Source: Streptomyces sp. D2-8
GTDB lineage: Bacteria; Actinomycetota; Actinomycetes; Streptomycetales; Streptomycetaceae
Assembly: GCF_023184515.1 (NCBI RefSeq)
Contig: NZ_JAAHBP010000028.1
Span: 1-56,978 of the forward strand
Reading direction: 5' to 3'
DNA length: 56,978 nucleotides
Below the pieces are notes generated by a model, which saw nothing but the letters and a program-made list of their open reading frames with translations, was not told the origin of the DNA and ran no database searches. The translations under genes and the position numbers were made by a program. This document shows positions 15,733-24,099 of the stretch, piece by piece (within the stretch, counting starts at the first letter, position 1; each line of letters opens with the position of its first letter).

Positions 15733-17178
15733 TCAGTGGGTGTTCGTGGGTCGCTCCAGCAGCGGAGCCGCGTCGGAGAGTACCCCGGCGATCCTGGCCA
15801 GCGTCTCCTCGTCCCGCTCGACGGCGTCGAGCACCGGCCCGGCCGCCGTGTCCCAGCGCCGCGCGACAGCCGCCGGATCCTCCCCGGTCAGCAGCCCGGC
15901 CGCCTGCGCCGCGGCGCCGAGCGCGACCAGTTCCTTGGCCTCGGGCACCTGCACGGGACGTCCCGAGAGCCTCCGCACGGTCTGCTGCCAGGCCGTACCC
16001 CGGGCCCCGCCGCCGATCAGCAGCAGGGGTTCCGAACGGTCCGCGTCCTCGTCGAGGACGAGGTCGAGCGCGCCGAGCAGCGAGTGCACGGCACCGTCGT
16101 AGGCGGCCTGGAGGAGCTGGCCGCCGGTCGTGTCGTGGCGCAGGCCGTGCAGCAGGCCGGAGGCGTTCGGCAGGTTCGGGGTGCGTTCGCCGTCCAGGTA
16201 GGGCAGTAGCGTCACGGCCGTGCCGGGCTCCACGGCCTCGCGGTCCAGCCCCAGCAGGGCCGCGACGCGGTCGACGGCGAGCGTGCAGTTCAGGGTGCAG
16301 GCCAGCGGCAGCCAGTCGCCGCGGGCGTCGGCGAAACCCGCCACCGTGCCGCTAGGGTCGGCGGGCCTGTGCCGCGACACGGCGTACACCGTGCCCGAGG
16401 TGCCGAGGCTCATCACCGGCACACCCGGCCGCACCCCGAGGCCCAGCGCGGCGGCGGCGTTGTCGCCCGTGCCGGGCGCGACCAGGGTGCCCCGGGAGAA
16501 CGGCAGGTCATGGCCGTCGCGCACCGTGCCCGCCACCTCGCCGGGCCGGACCACGCGGGGCAGCAGGGCCGGGTCGAGCCCCACGTGCGCCAGGATCTCC
16601 TCGTCGTAGCCTTCCGTCCCGGACGCCCACCAGCCCGTCCCGGAGACGTCGCCGCGGTCGGTCGTGCCCTGCCCGGTGAGCCGTTCGGTGAGGTAGTCGT
16701 GGGGGAGGCGCACGGCCTTCGTGGCACGCACCGCCTCCGGCTCGTGCTCGGCCAGCCAGGCCCACTTGGTGACCGTGAACGAGGCGGCGGGCACGCTTCC
16801 GGTGCGGTCCGCCCAGAACTTCGCTCCGCCCAGCTCCTCCGTCAGCCGGCGGGCCTGTGGCGCCGAGCGCACGTCGTTCCACAGCAGGGCCGGCCGCACC
16901 GGCTCACCCCGGCCGTCCAGGGTGACGAGGCCGTGTTGCTGCCCGCCGACCGACACGGCGGCGGCCTCGTGCGCGGCGTCACCGCACTGGTGCAGGGCCT
17001 CGCACAGCGCGTCCCACCACTGGCGCGGGTCGGTCTCCCGCCCGGCCCCCGAGGAGACCGGGTGCGGCGCCTGGCCGCTCGCGACCACCCGGCCGGTGGA
17101 CGCGTCGACGACCAGCGCCTTGGTGGACTGGGTGGACGAGTCCACACCGACGACGAGCGGACCCTCGGCTGCTGACAT
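15733..17178 (-). CDS. xylB: Xylulokinase
   Basis: A 481-residue FGGY carbohydrate kinase. It has an N-terminal ATP/sugar domain start VVGVDSSTQSTKALVVD, a VGGQQHGLVTLD segment typical of xylulokinases, WNDVRS, the catalytic Asp in GTGDNAAAALG, and C-terminal LIGGGARGTAWQQ. It phosphorylates D-xylulose to xylulose 5-phosphate for the pentose phosphate pathway, directly after XylA isomerises xylose. ATG 17178 has a GGGAGAA site. Earlier in-frame codons run into the promoter region. It is divergent from xylA and followed by the ROK gene. Confidence 0.95.
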   Translation of the reverse strand: MSAAEGPLVVGVDSSTQSTKALVVDASTGRVVASGQAPHPVSSGAGRETDPRQWWDALCEALHQCGDAAHEAAAVSVGGQQHGLVTLDGRGEPVRPALLWNDVRSAPQARRLTEELGGAKFWADRTGSVPAASFTVTKWAWLAEHEPEAVRATKAVRLPHDYLTERLTGQGTTDRGDVSGTGWWASGTEGYDEEILAHVGLDPALLPRVVRPGEVAGTVRDGHDLPFSRGTLVAPGTGDNAAAALGLGVRPGVPVMSLGTSGTVYAVSRHRPADPSGTVAGFADARGDWLPLACTLNCTLAVDRVAALLGLDREAVEPGTAVTLLPYLDGERTPNLPNASGLLHGLRHDTTGGQLLQAAYDGAVHSLLGALDLVLDEDADRSEPLLLIGGGARGTAWQQTVRRLSGRPVQVPEAKELVALGAAAQAAGLLTGEDPAAVARRWDTAAGPVLDAVERDEETLARIAGVLSDAAPLLERPTNTH

Positions 17179-17220
17179 CGGGCTTCTCCCTACTGCGCGC
17201 GGCACGTGTCTCCGTTCGGA

Positions 17221-17249
17221 GGCACCTTGTCTCTTCCCAGAGAGGTGCC
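17221..17249. promoter_or_regulatory. Dyad in the xylA/xylB divergent control region
   Basis: Two nested inverted repeats share one axis: GGCACC...GGTGCC outside and TCTCT-tccc-AGAGA inside, with a 3-base asymmetry (TTG) on the left. Just beyond is an AT-rich patch (ACTAATTTGTAAATC, about 17255-17270) that could hold the core promoters. The 130-base region between xylB (17178) and xylA (17309) is where the ROK regulator is expected to bind. Confidence 0.5.
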
Positions 17250-17308
17250 CGCATACTAATTTGTAAATCGGCATGACGAAATAGCCTCAGCGAGCAAGGA
17301 GCCGCGGC

Positions 17309-18475
17309 ATGAGCTACCAGCCCACCCCCGACGACAGGTTCACCTTCGGCCTGTGGACCGTCGGCTGGCAGGGACGGGACCCCTTCGGCGACGCCACGCG
17401 GCGTGCCCTGGACCCCGTCGAGACGGTGCAGCGCCTGGCCGAGCTGGGCGCTCACGGCGTGACCTTCCACGACGACGACCTGATCCCGTTCGGCTCGGGC
17501 GACACCGAGCGCGAGGCGCACATCAAGCGCTTCCGTCAGGCGCTGGACGCCACGGGCATGAAGGTCCCGATGGCCACCACCAACCTCTTCACGCACCCCG
17601 TCTTCAAGGACGGCGCGTTCACCGCCAACGACCGCGACGTGCGCCGCTACGCCCTGCGCAAGACGATCCGCAACATCGACCTCGCCGCCGAGCTCGGCGC
17701 CCAGGTGTACGTGGCCTGGGGCGGCCGTGAGGGTGCCGAGTCGGGCGCCGCCAAGGACGTCCGCGCGGCCCTGGACCGGATGAAGGAGGCCTTCGACCTG
17801 CTCGGCGAGTACGTCACCTCCCAGGGCTACGACCTGCGCTTCGCGATCGAGCCCAAGCCGAACGAGCCGCGCGGCGACATCCTGCTGCCGACCGTGGGCC
17901 ACGCCCTGGCGTTCATCGAGCGTCTGGAGCGGCCGGAGCTGTACGGCGTCAACCCCGAGGTCGGGCACGAGCAGATGGCCGGGCTGAACTTCCCGCACGG
18001 CATCGCGCAGGCGCTGTGGGCGGGCAAGCTGTTCCACATCGACCTCAACGGTCAGTCCGGCATCAAGTACGACCAGGACCTGCGCTTCGGCGCCGGCGAC
18101 CTGCGTGCCGCGTTCTGGCTGGTCGACCTGCTGGAGTCGGCCGGCTACACCGGCCCGCTGCACTTCGACTTCAAGCCGCCGCGGACCGAGGACCTCGACG
18201 GCGTGTGGGCCTCGGCGGCCGGCTGCATGCGCAACTACCTCATCCTCAAGGAGCGCGCCGCCGCCTTCCGCGCCGACCCGGAGGTCCAGGAGGCCCTGCG
18301 CGCGGCCCGCCTGGACGAGCTGGCCCAGCCCACCGCCGCGGACGGCCTCCAGGCACTGCTCGCCGACCGGTCGGCGTTCGAGGCGTTCGATGTGGAGGCG
18401 GCCGCCGCGCGCGGCATGGCCTTCGAGCACCTGGACCAGCTGGCGATGGACCACCTGCTGGGGGCACGTGGCTGA
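17309..18475 (+). CDS. xylA: Xylose isomerase
   Basis: A 388-residue enzyme of the Streptomyces class I type. All known catalytic and metal residues are in their canonical positions: His54 (TFHDDD), Glu181 and Lys183 (EPKPNEPRGD), Glu217 and His220 (PEVGHE), Asp245, Asp255, Asp257 and Asp287. It converts D-xylose to D-xylulose, and D-glucose to fructose. The ATG has AAGGAG eight bases upstream. It is divergent from xylB and likely repressed by the ROK protein. A terminator hairpin follows. Confidence 0.98.
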   Translation: MSYQPTPDDRFTFGLWTVGWQGRDPFGDATRRALDPVETVQRLAELGAHGVTFHDDDLIPFGSGDTEREAHIKRFRQALDATGMKVPMATTNLFTHPVFKDGAFTANDRDVRRYALRKTIRNIDLAAELGAQVYVAWGGREGAESGAAKDVRAALDRMKEAFDLLGEYVTSQGYDLRFAIEPKPNEPRGDILLPTVGHALAFIERLERPELYGVNPEVGHEQMAGLNFPHGIAQALWAGKLFHIDLNGQSGIKYDQDLRFGAGDLRAAFWLVDLLESAGYTGPLHFDFKPPRTEDLDGVWASAAGCMRNYLILKERAAAFRADPEVQEALRAARLDELAQPTAADGLQALLADRSAFEAFDVEAAAARGMAFEHLDQLAMDHLLGARG

Positions 18476-18493
18476 GTCCACGCGCGCGTGCGG

Positions 18494-18528
18494 GCCCGTC
18501 GGCCGGTCACTCCGGCCGGCCGACGGGC
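18494..18528 (+). terminator. Terminator hairpin after xylA
   Basis: A perfect 13-bp GC stem (18494-18506 with 18516-18528) and 9-base loop, starting 19 bases after the xylA stop. It lacks a T-run, as is usual in this genome. Confidence 0.65.
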
Positions 18529-18625
18529 GCGTCATGCCGCGGAATCATGCGATCCACGCCCTGAGTCCGTATCAGCTTCCGTGCGCCCCTCCCGGTCCGG
18601 GCGGTGCGCGGCGACTCTGGTCGGT

Positions 18626-18964
18626 ATGGCCCTGCCGCCCGTACCGCCGCACCCGCCCGGACCTCCCCGGCGCCGGAATCCGCTGTTCATCCTGCTCGCC
18701 GTGTTCGTGGCCGTCGCAGCCGTGTCTCTCGTGGTGCTGATGGCGTCGGACCGGGGCGGCTCGTCGGACAAGGAGCCGTCCGGCGGGAGCACGAGCCCCA
18801 CACCCGCGCCGTCCATCGGTATCCCCACCAGGCTGCCGAGTGAGCTGCCGACCCGGCTGCCGTCGGGCTTCCCGACGCAGCTGCCGAGCGATCTGCCGAG
18901 CGATCTTCCGAGCGGCCTCGAATCGCTCCTCCCGTCCCTGTACCCCGGCGAGCTAGTGCCCTGA
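18626..18964 (+). CDS. Small membrane protein with Leu-Pro-Ser repeats
   Basis: A 112-residue protein: a Pro-rich N-terminus (PPVPPHPPGPP), one membrane segment (about 20-40), a Gly/Ser linker, then about ten near-repeats of the pattern L-P-(S/T)-x from residue 70 on. The repeat DNA (18830-18950) is built on CTGCCGAG-like units. The topology suggests a single-pass protein with an extracellular low-complexity tail; function unknown. No ribosome binding site is obvious before ATG 18626. The whole gene lies opposite the C-terminal run-on of the GNAT gene, so one of the two frames is not as it seems. The membrane segment and repeats favour this one being real. Confidence 0.6.
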   Translation: MALPPVPPHPPGPPRRRNPLFILLAVFVAVAAVSLVVLMASDRGGSSDKEPSGGSTSPTPAPSIGIPTRLPSELPTRLPSGFPTQLPSDLPSDLPSGLESLLPSLYPGELVP

Positions 18965-19535
18965 CGCCCGCGCACCCGAGCCGGAGGCCTCGCCGGCCGG
19001 CCGGGGTGACGAACACCACCATGTCCGTCTCCTGACCCGGCACAGGTTCGACCTCCCACCATCCGACGCGGCGGTAGATGGCGACCGCGTCCGGCGCACC
19101 GCTCCAGGTCATCAGCCAGGCCCGGCCGCCGGGTGCGCGGGAGCCGAGAGCGGACAGCGACCGCTGCCCCAGGCCCGTACCGCGAGCCCGGGAGCGTACG
19201 CCCAGTTCGTCGATCTCGAAGGAACCCACGAGGAGCTCGTTCACCCGGTCGGCACCGAGCCGCCGGGTCACCTTCCCGTAGGCGCGGTCGGTGCGGAAGG
19301 GCGCCTGGGTGGTCCAGCCCGTGGCGAAACCGTCCACCCCGCCGTCCTCCGACAGTGCCGGCACCGCCCGGAATCCCGGTCGGCGTACGTCCGTCTCCAG
19401 CCGCTCGCGGAACTCCACCCGGGTCTTCTCGGGGTCCCGGGGCTCCCAGGGCGGTGCCGTGAAGACCTCGGCGTACGCCTCGGTGAGCTCGTCGGCGACG
19501 GTGAGGACGTCCGGGCCGTACCGCTGGATCCTCAC
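18687..19535 (-). CDS. GNAT acetyltransferase with anomalous C-terminal run-on
   Basis: The first 181 residues or so are a complete GNAT domain: IDELGVRSRARGTGLGQRSL carries the acetyl-CoA pyrophosphate loop, followed by WLMTWSGAPDAVAIYRRVGWWEVEPVPG and a closing VVFVTPAGRRG. There the reading frame should stop but stays open for about 100 more residues of Arg/Ser-rich sequence, lying wholly antisense to the membrane-protein gene at 18626-18964. Either the native stop was lost or shifted out of frame (a TAG lies in another frame near 18955), or the extension is real. The GTG start overlaps the SWIM gene's TGA, so it is the third gene of that operon. Substrate unknown. Confidence 0.75.
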   Translation of the reverse strand: MRIQRYGPDVLTVADELTEAYAEVFTAPPWEPRDPEKTRVEFRERLETDVRRPGFRAVPALSEDGGVDGFATGWTTQAPFRTDRAYGKVTRRLGADRVNELLVGSFEIDELGVRSRARGTGLGQRSLSALGSRAPGGRAWLMTWSGAPDAVAIYRRVGWWEVEPVPGQETDMVVFVTPAGRRGLRLGCAGVRALARRGTGTGGAIRGRSEDRSADRSAAASGSPTAAGSAAHSAAWWGYRWTARVWGSCSRRTAPCPTSRPGPTPSAPRETRLRRPRTRRAG

Positions 19536-20806
19536 AGGGAGCTCCCCTCTCCGGGCGGGAGTTCCGCCGAAGCCGGGGCTGTCACCAGGGCCAGGGCCGT
19601 CGCGGGGTCCTGGGCGGCGTCTCCCGCGGGCAGCCAGCGGCCGCGTTCCTTGCGGTAGGGCCACCAGCGGCCGTCCCGGCCGAGGCGCAGCTGCACCGGT
19701 GCCCCGACGACCGTCCAGCGGTTGCCCCGCGCCCGCAGCTCCGGCCGTTCGCCGGCGTCCCAGGCCGACTCCAGGGCGGCACGCGCGCGTGCGAGCGTCT
19801 CGCCCTCCACACGCCACTCCTCGTCGAGGACGGACAGCGCGTCCGTACCGTCGTGACGCCAGGCGCGTACGGCTGTCGCCAGTCCCTCCCGGCCGCGTCC
19901 CGACCCGTCGGCGAGCCGGTCGGTCATCTCCGGGCCGGGATCACCTGCGGCCAGTCGCACCGCGTCCTGCGCAGGCGTCAACTCCGCGTGGAAGGTGCCC
20001 CGGAGCGTCTCCTTGAGCAGGCGGTGGGCCCGTACGGCGGTCTGGGTGGCCAGGAACGCCACCGCGGCCGGGTCGATTCCGGGCGCGGGCGGTGTCTCGG
20101 TGTCCAGGGACGGCGGAAGACCGGGCTCGTCGGGGAGTTCGGGCGGATCCGGCAGCGGCGGCAGGATGTCACCGGCGGCGTACGCCTCGGCCGCGTCCAC
20201 GCCCTCCGGCCCGGAGGAGCCCGCGGCGGAAGCGCCGCTGCGTGCCTGGAGGTCCGCCAGCAGGGTGGCTTCGTCGCGCCCCCGCATCAGCAGCAGCACG
20301 AACGGGTCCTGGTCCAGCAGCCGTGCCACCTGGTAGCAGAGCGCCGCCGTGTGCCCGCAGTGGTCCCAGGCCTCGCAGTCGCACTCCGGCTCCAGGTCGC
20401 CCAGGCCCGGCAGCAGTTCGACGCCCGCGTCCGCCGCGTCCTCGACCAGGTGCGGCGGCATCTCCCGGTCCAGCAGGGCCGCCACATGACCGGCTCGCTC
20501 CACCGTCATGTCCAGGAAGCGGTCCCACTGTTCGGGCGAGAGCTCCTCCAGCAGGACGTCGGCCCGGTGCGCCGTACGGTCGCGGCCCTGGACGACGGCC
20601 GTGAGCCGCCCCGGGCGCACCGACACCGCGCCGACCGCACCCGCGCGGGCGAGCCGGCGGCCCGTCTTGAGCTGCGTCGAGTCCAGCGCCGTGCCCTCCA
20701 GGGCCTTCAGCCAGGCCTGGCCCCACCAGGTCTGCGCGAAGCCCCGCCCGTGGGCGGGCGGAAGCGCGGCGAAGGTGCGTTCCGTGTCGCCGTCGTGCCG
20801 AGTCAT
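19532..20806 (-). CDS. SWIM zinc-finger protein
   Basis: A 424-residue protein with a clear SWIM motif CxCx5CxH (Cys142, Cys144, Cys150, His152) after an N-terminal FAQTWWGQAWLKALE region. The later part is acidic and Pro-rich (about 210-250), then helical. SWIM fingers bind DNA or proteins and often accompany SNF2-type ATPases. Its ATG overlaps the TGA of the helicase gene (ATGA) and its own TGA overlaps the GNAT GTG, so all three are translationally coupled. It probably works as a partner of the helicase. Confidence 0.88.
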   Translation of the reverse strand: MTRHDGDTERTFAALPPAHGRGFAQTWWGQAWLKALEGTALDSTQLKTGRRLARAGAVGAVSVRPGRLTAVVQGRDRTAHRADVLLEELSPEQWDRFLDMTVERAGHVAALLDREMPPHLVEDAADAGVELLPGLGDLEPECDCEAWDHCGHTAALCYQVARLLDQDPFVLLLMRGRDEATLLADLQARSGASAAGSSGPEGVDAAEAYAAGDILPPLPDPPELPDEPGLPPSLDTETPPAPGIDPAAVAFLATQTAVRAHRLLKETLRGTFHAELTPAQDAVRLAAGDPGPEMTDRLADGSGRGREGLATAVRAWRHDGTDALSVLDEEWRVEGETLARARAALESAWDAGERPELRARGNRWTVVGAPVQLRLGRDGRWWPYRKERGRWLPAGDAAQDPATALALVTAPASAELPPGEGSSL

Positions 20807-23733
20807 CGCAGGCCCCCTCGCAGTTCGACCAGATCCGCCAGTTCCGCGTCCGTCAGTTCCGTGAGAGCCGCCTCACCGGCACCCAGGACCGCGTCCGCCA
20901 GCTCCCGCTTGCGCAGCAGCAGTTCGGCGATGCGGTCCTCGATCGTTCCTTCCGCGATGATCCGGTGCACCTGCACGGGCCGCGTCTGGCCGATGCGGTA
21001 CGCGCGGTCGGTGGCCTGCGCCTCGACGGCCGGGTTCCACCAGCGGTCGTAGTGCACGACGTGCTCGGCCCGGGTGAGGTTCAGCCCGGTGCCCGCCGCC
21101 TTCAACGACAGCAGGAACACCGGCACCTCACCGTCCTGGAAGCGCCGCACCATGGCCTCGCGCCCGGCGACGGGCGTCCCTCCGTGCAGGAACTGCGAGG
21201 GCGTGCCGCGGGCGGCCAGGTGCCGTTCGAGGAGGCGGGCCATCTGCACGTACTGCGTGAAGACCAGCACGCCCGCCTTCTCGGCGAGGATCGTGTCGAG
21301 CAGCTCGTCCAGCAGCTCCAGCTTCCCGGAGCGCCCGGTGATCACCGGGCGCTCCTCCTTGAGGTACTGCGCCGGGTGGTTGAAGAGCTGCTTGAGGCCG
21401 GTCAGCAGCTTCACGATCAGGCCCCGCCGGGCCATGCTGCCGGCGCCGGAGATCTCCTCGAGCGCCTCGCGCACCACGGCTTCGTACAGCGCCGCCTGCT
21501 CCTGGGTGAGCGACACGGCGTGATCGGTCTCCGTCTTCGGCGGCAGTTCGGGTGCGATCCCCGGGTCCGACTTGCGGCGGCGCAGCAGGAACGGCCGGAC
21601 GAGCCGGGCCAGCCGGTCGGCCGCGGCCGGGTCCTGACCGCCCTCGACGGCCTCCGCGTACCGCCGGCGGAAGGTGCCGAGCCGGCCCAGCAGCCCTGGA
21701 GTCGTCCAGTCGAGGATCGCCCACAGCTCCGACAGGTTGTTCTCCACCGGGGTGCCGGTGAGCGCCACACGCGCGCGTGCACCGATGGAACGCAGCTCCC
21801 GAGCGGTGGAGGAGTACGGGTTCTTCACGTGCTGGGCCTCGTCCGCCACGAGCATGCCCCACGGCACCCCGGCGAGCCGGGGCGCGTCCAGGCGCATCGT
21901 GCCGTACGTGGTGAGCACGAACTCCCCGCCGGCCAGGCCGTCCAGGCCGCGCCGCGCGCCGTGGAAGCGCCGCACCGGTGTGCCGGGCGCGAACCGCTCG
22001 ATCTCCCGCTGCCAGTTGCCCATCAGGGACGTGGGGCAGACCACCAGGGTCGGCCCGGCGGACCCGGCGTCGGACTGCCGGTGCAGGTGGAGGGCGATCA
22101 GCGTGATCGTCTTGCCGAGGCCCATGTCGTCGGCGAGGCAGCAGCCCAGACCGAGCGACGTCATACTCGCGAGCCAGTTCAGGCCCCGCCGCTGGTAGTC
22201 CCGCAGGGTGGCGGCGAGGGCGGCCGGCTGCTCCACGGGCTGCTGCGCCTCGGGGTCCGCGAGCCGCTCCCGCAGGACCGCCAGCCACCCGGTGGGCCGC
22301 ACCTCGACCCGGCCGCCCTCCACCTCCGCCCAGCCCGTCAGAGCCGCGCCCAGGGCGTCCACCGGCGTCACCTTGCGGTCCTGCCGGGAACGGGCCAGGC
22401 GCGCATCCTGAGGGTCGATCAGGACCCACTGGTCGCGCAGCCGGACCACCGGGCGCTTGGCCTCGGCGAGACGGTCCAGCTCCTCACGGTCCAGTCGCCT
22501 GTCACCCAGGGCGAACGACCATGTGAAGGCGAGCAGCGCGTCGGCGGACAGGAACGACGGCATGGCCGTGAAGCCCTCACCGGACTCCGGCTCGCCGTCG
22601 GACGGCCCCACCTCCGCGCGCGTGCTCAGCTCACGGGACAGCCCCTTCGGCCAGTGCACGTCGACCCCGGCCGCGCTCAGTGCGAGGGCACCCGCACCGA
22701 GAAGCTCGGCGACCTCCTCGTCGGCGAGCTCGGCCGCGTCCGGCACGGACGCCGACAGCAGGGGAGTGAGCGGAGCCCAGGCCCGGGCCGCCCGGCGCAG
22801 GGCGAGCAGTGCGTCCATCCGCGCGCGCGGACCGAAGGCCTCGCTCCCGGTGCCGGCCCAGACGTCCGCGGCGTCGGCGACGAGCGCCGGATCGCTGACG
22901 CTGTGCACCTGGAGCACGGCCCGGAACGTCACGTCCGTGCCGTCGTCCGCCGCGTCCGTCACACCGTCCGCCTCGATCCGCAGCGACAGCCGCACACCCG
23001 CGTCATGGCCCGCGGCGACGTCGGCGGCCCAGGCGCGCTGCTCGGGCAGCCGCACCGGCTGCGGCGCGGCGTAGGCGGGGCCGTTCGTCAACAGCGGCGC
23101 GGCGGGGGAGCGGGGCAGGGTGTCGGCGACCGCGTCGAGGAAGGCGCGCAGGAGCTGCTCCGGGTCGGGCAGCCGCAGCGGCGCGGTGCCTTCCAGGGGC
23201 ACGGCGTGCGCCTCGGGCGGCATCGAGGCGGCGAGGCGGCGCAGGGCTTCGATGTCCTGGGCTCTCAGCGGGCCCGTGCGCCAGGCGTCGTGGTCGCCCG
23301 GGGACAGCCCGGGCAGCAGCAGCCCGCGTGCCACGAGGTGCAGGGCGTGCAGGGCCGCAGCGCCCCAGAAGGCGGTGGACCGGTGCCCGTGCCCACCGGC
23401 GCGCGCACGCGTGAGGAGCGGCAGGGCGGTGCGTACCGGCACCAGGACGGCGGGCACACTCGCTTCCTCGACCCCACCGTCATGGGGCACGGCGACGGTC
23501 AGGTCCGCGACGGACGCGGACGCCACGACCGCGGGGGCAGTGCCGTCCGTTCGCCAGAAGGCGACGCTGCCGGTGCGTGCGGGGTCGCCGGGCAGGAACA
23601 CGGAGGGGCAAAGAGCCAGTTCGGAGATGTCGGAGGAGGGTGCCGGGGGAGTCGGATGCTCGGCTATGGCGGATTCCTCAAATTTGACTAGTGGGAGCGG
23701 AGCCGCCGAGAGTACAGCACTTCCCGAACGCAT
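20803..23733 (-). CDS. SNF2-family DEAD/DEAH helicase (HelZ-like)
   Basis: A 976-residue protein. The N-terminal half (about 1-500) is a poorly conserved region of the kind annotated 'SNF2 helicase-associated'. The motor follows: DDMGLGKT Walker A near 530, DEAQ at 631-634, a GTPVENN motif, and the C-terminal lobe with AAGTGLNLT, DRWWNPAVEAQATDRAYRIGQ and GTIEDRI. SNF2 ATPases translocate on double-stranded DNA and remodel bound proteins. The pairing with a SWIM protein recurs in actinobacteria; biological role unknown. Start ATG 23733 lacks a ribosome binding site and might be leaderless. The operon continues with SWIM and GNAT genes. Confidence 0.92.
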   Translation of the reverse strand: MRSGSAVLSAAPLPLVKFEESAIAEHPTPPAPSSDISELALCPSVFLPGDPARTGSVAFWRTDGTAPAVVASASVADLTVAVPHDGGVEEASVPAVLVPVRTALPLLTRARAGGHGHRSTAFWGAAALHALHLVARGLLLPGLSPGDHDAWRTGPLRAQDIEALRRLAASMPPEAHAVPLEGTAPLRLPDPEQLLRAFLDAVADTLPRSPAAPLLTNGPAYAAPQPVRLPEQRAWAADVAAGHDAGVRLSLRIEADGVTDAADDGTDVTFRAVLQVHSVSDPALVADAADVWAGTGSEAFGPRARMDALLALRRAARAWAPLTPLLSASVPDAAELADEEVAELLGAGALALSAAGVDVHWPKGLSRELSTRAEVGPSDGEPESGEGFTAMPSFLSADALLAFTWSFALGDRRLDREELDRLAEAKRPVVRLRDQWVLIDPQDARLARSRQDRKVTPVDALGAALTGWAEVEGGRVEVRPTGWLAVLRERLADPEAQQPVEQPAALAATLRDYQRRGLNWLASMTSLGLGCCLADDMGLGKTITLIALHLHRQSDAGSAGPTLVVCPTSLMGNWQREIERFAPGTPVRRFHGARRGLDGLAGGEFVLTTYGTMRLDAPRLAGVPWGMLVADEAQHVKNPYSSTARELRSIGARARVALTGTPVENNLSELWAILDWTTPGLLGRLGTFRRRYAEAVEGGQDPAAADRLARLVRPFLLRRRKSDPGIAPELPPKTETDHAVSLTQEQAALYEAVVREALEEISGAGSMARRGLIVKLLTGLKQLFNHPAQYLKEERPVITGRSGKLELLDELLDTILAEKAGVLVFTQYVQMARLLERHLAARGTPSQFLHGGTPVAGREAMVRRFQDGEVPVFLLSLKAAGTGLNLTRAEHVVHYDRWWNPAVEAQATDRAYRIGQTRPVQVHRIIAEGTIEDRIAELLLRKRELADAVLGAGEAALTELTDAELADLVELRGGLR

Positions 23734-23771
23734 GGGTATGACTGGGCTGTGAGTTGGGTCACCATGGAGGT

Positions 23772-23813
23772 CTCAGGGGTGCGTCGGGGTCACACCTCAG
23801 GGATGTCTCAGGG
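23772..23813. promoter_or_regulatory. Three CTCAGGG direct repeats, candidate response-regulator site
   Basis: CTCAGGG occurs at 23772-23778, 23796-23802 and 23807-23813. The last two are exactly 11 bases apart, one helical turn, as in OmpR/PhoB-type direct-repeat operators. The site lies between the helicase start (23733, minus) and the small membrane protein (23892, plus). Confidence 0.45.
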
Positions 23814-23891
23814 TCGCGGTCCGGAACCGCCGTGAACGCGGGTCCGTTTTCGAGACAGAGAGCGGCAGTGGCCGCGAAGGAGGCGACAGTC

Positions 23892-24074
23892 ATGTCGAAG
23901 AACGCCAAGATCGCCGCAGGCGGTGTGGCGGTCGGGCTCATCCTGCTGATCTGGCTGCCCTGGTGGGCAGCGCTCCTGATCATCCTGGGAGTCCCGGCCG
24001 CCGCGTACCTCACATTGGACCCATCGCAGCGTCGCAGGCTGCGCCGCGCCGGCCGCAAGGAGCTCGGCCGCTGA
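23892..24074 (+). CDS. Small double-spanning membrane protein
   Basis: A 60-residue protein with one long or two short hydrophobic segments (about 7-43, with a WLPWW centre) and a strongly basic C-terminal tail (QRRRLRRAGRKELGR). ATG 23892 has GAAGGAGG eight bases upstream, decisive over earlier in-frame codons. The basic tail should face the cytoplasm. It may be a small stress- or envelope-associated protein, since the CTCAGGG repeats upstream suggest two-component control, but nothing shows its function. Confidence 0.65.
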   Translation: MSKNAKIAAGGVAVGLILLIWLPWWAALLIILGVPAAAYLTLDPSQRRRLRRAGRKELGR

Positions 24075-24099
24075 GGCGCTGACCCGGTGCGGCCCGGGC

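Noticed and set aside
20965..23691. 908-codon plus-strand frame
   Set aside because: Mirror of the SNF2 helicase gene; His/Gly/Arg-rich translation without recognisable fold.
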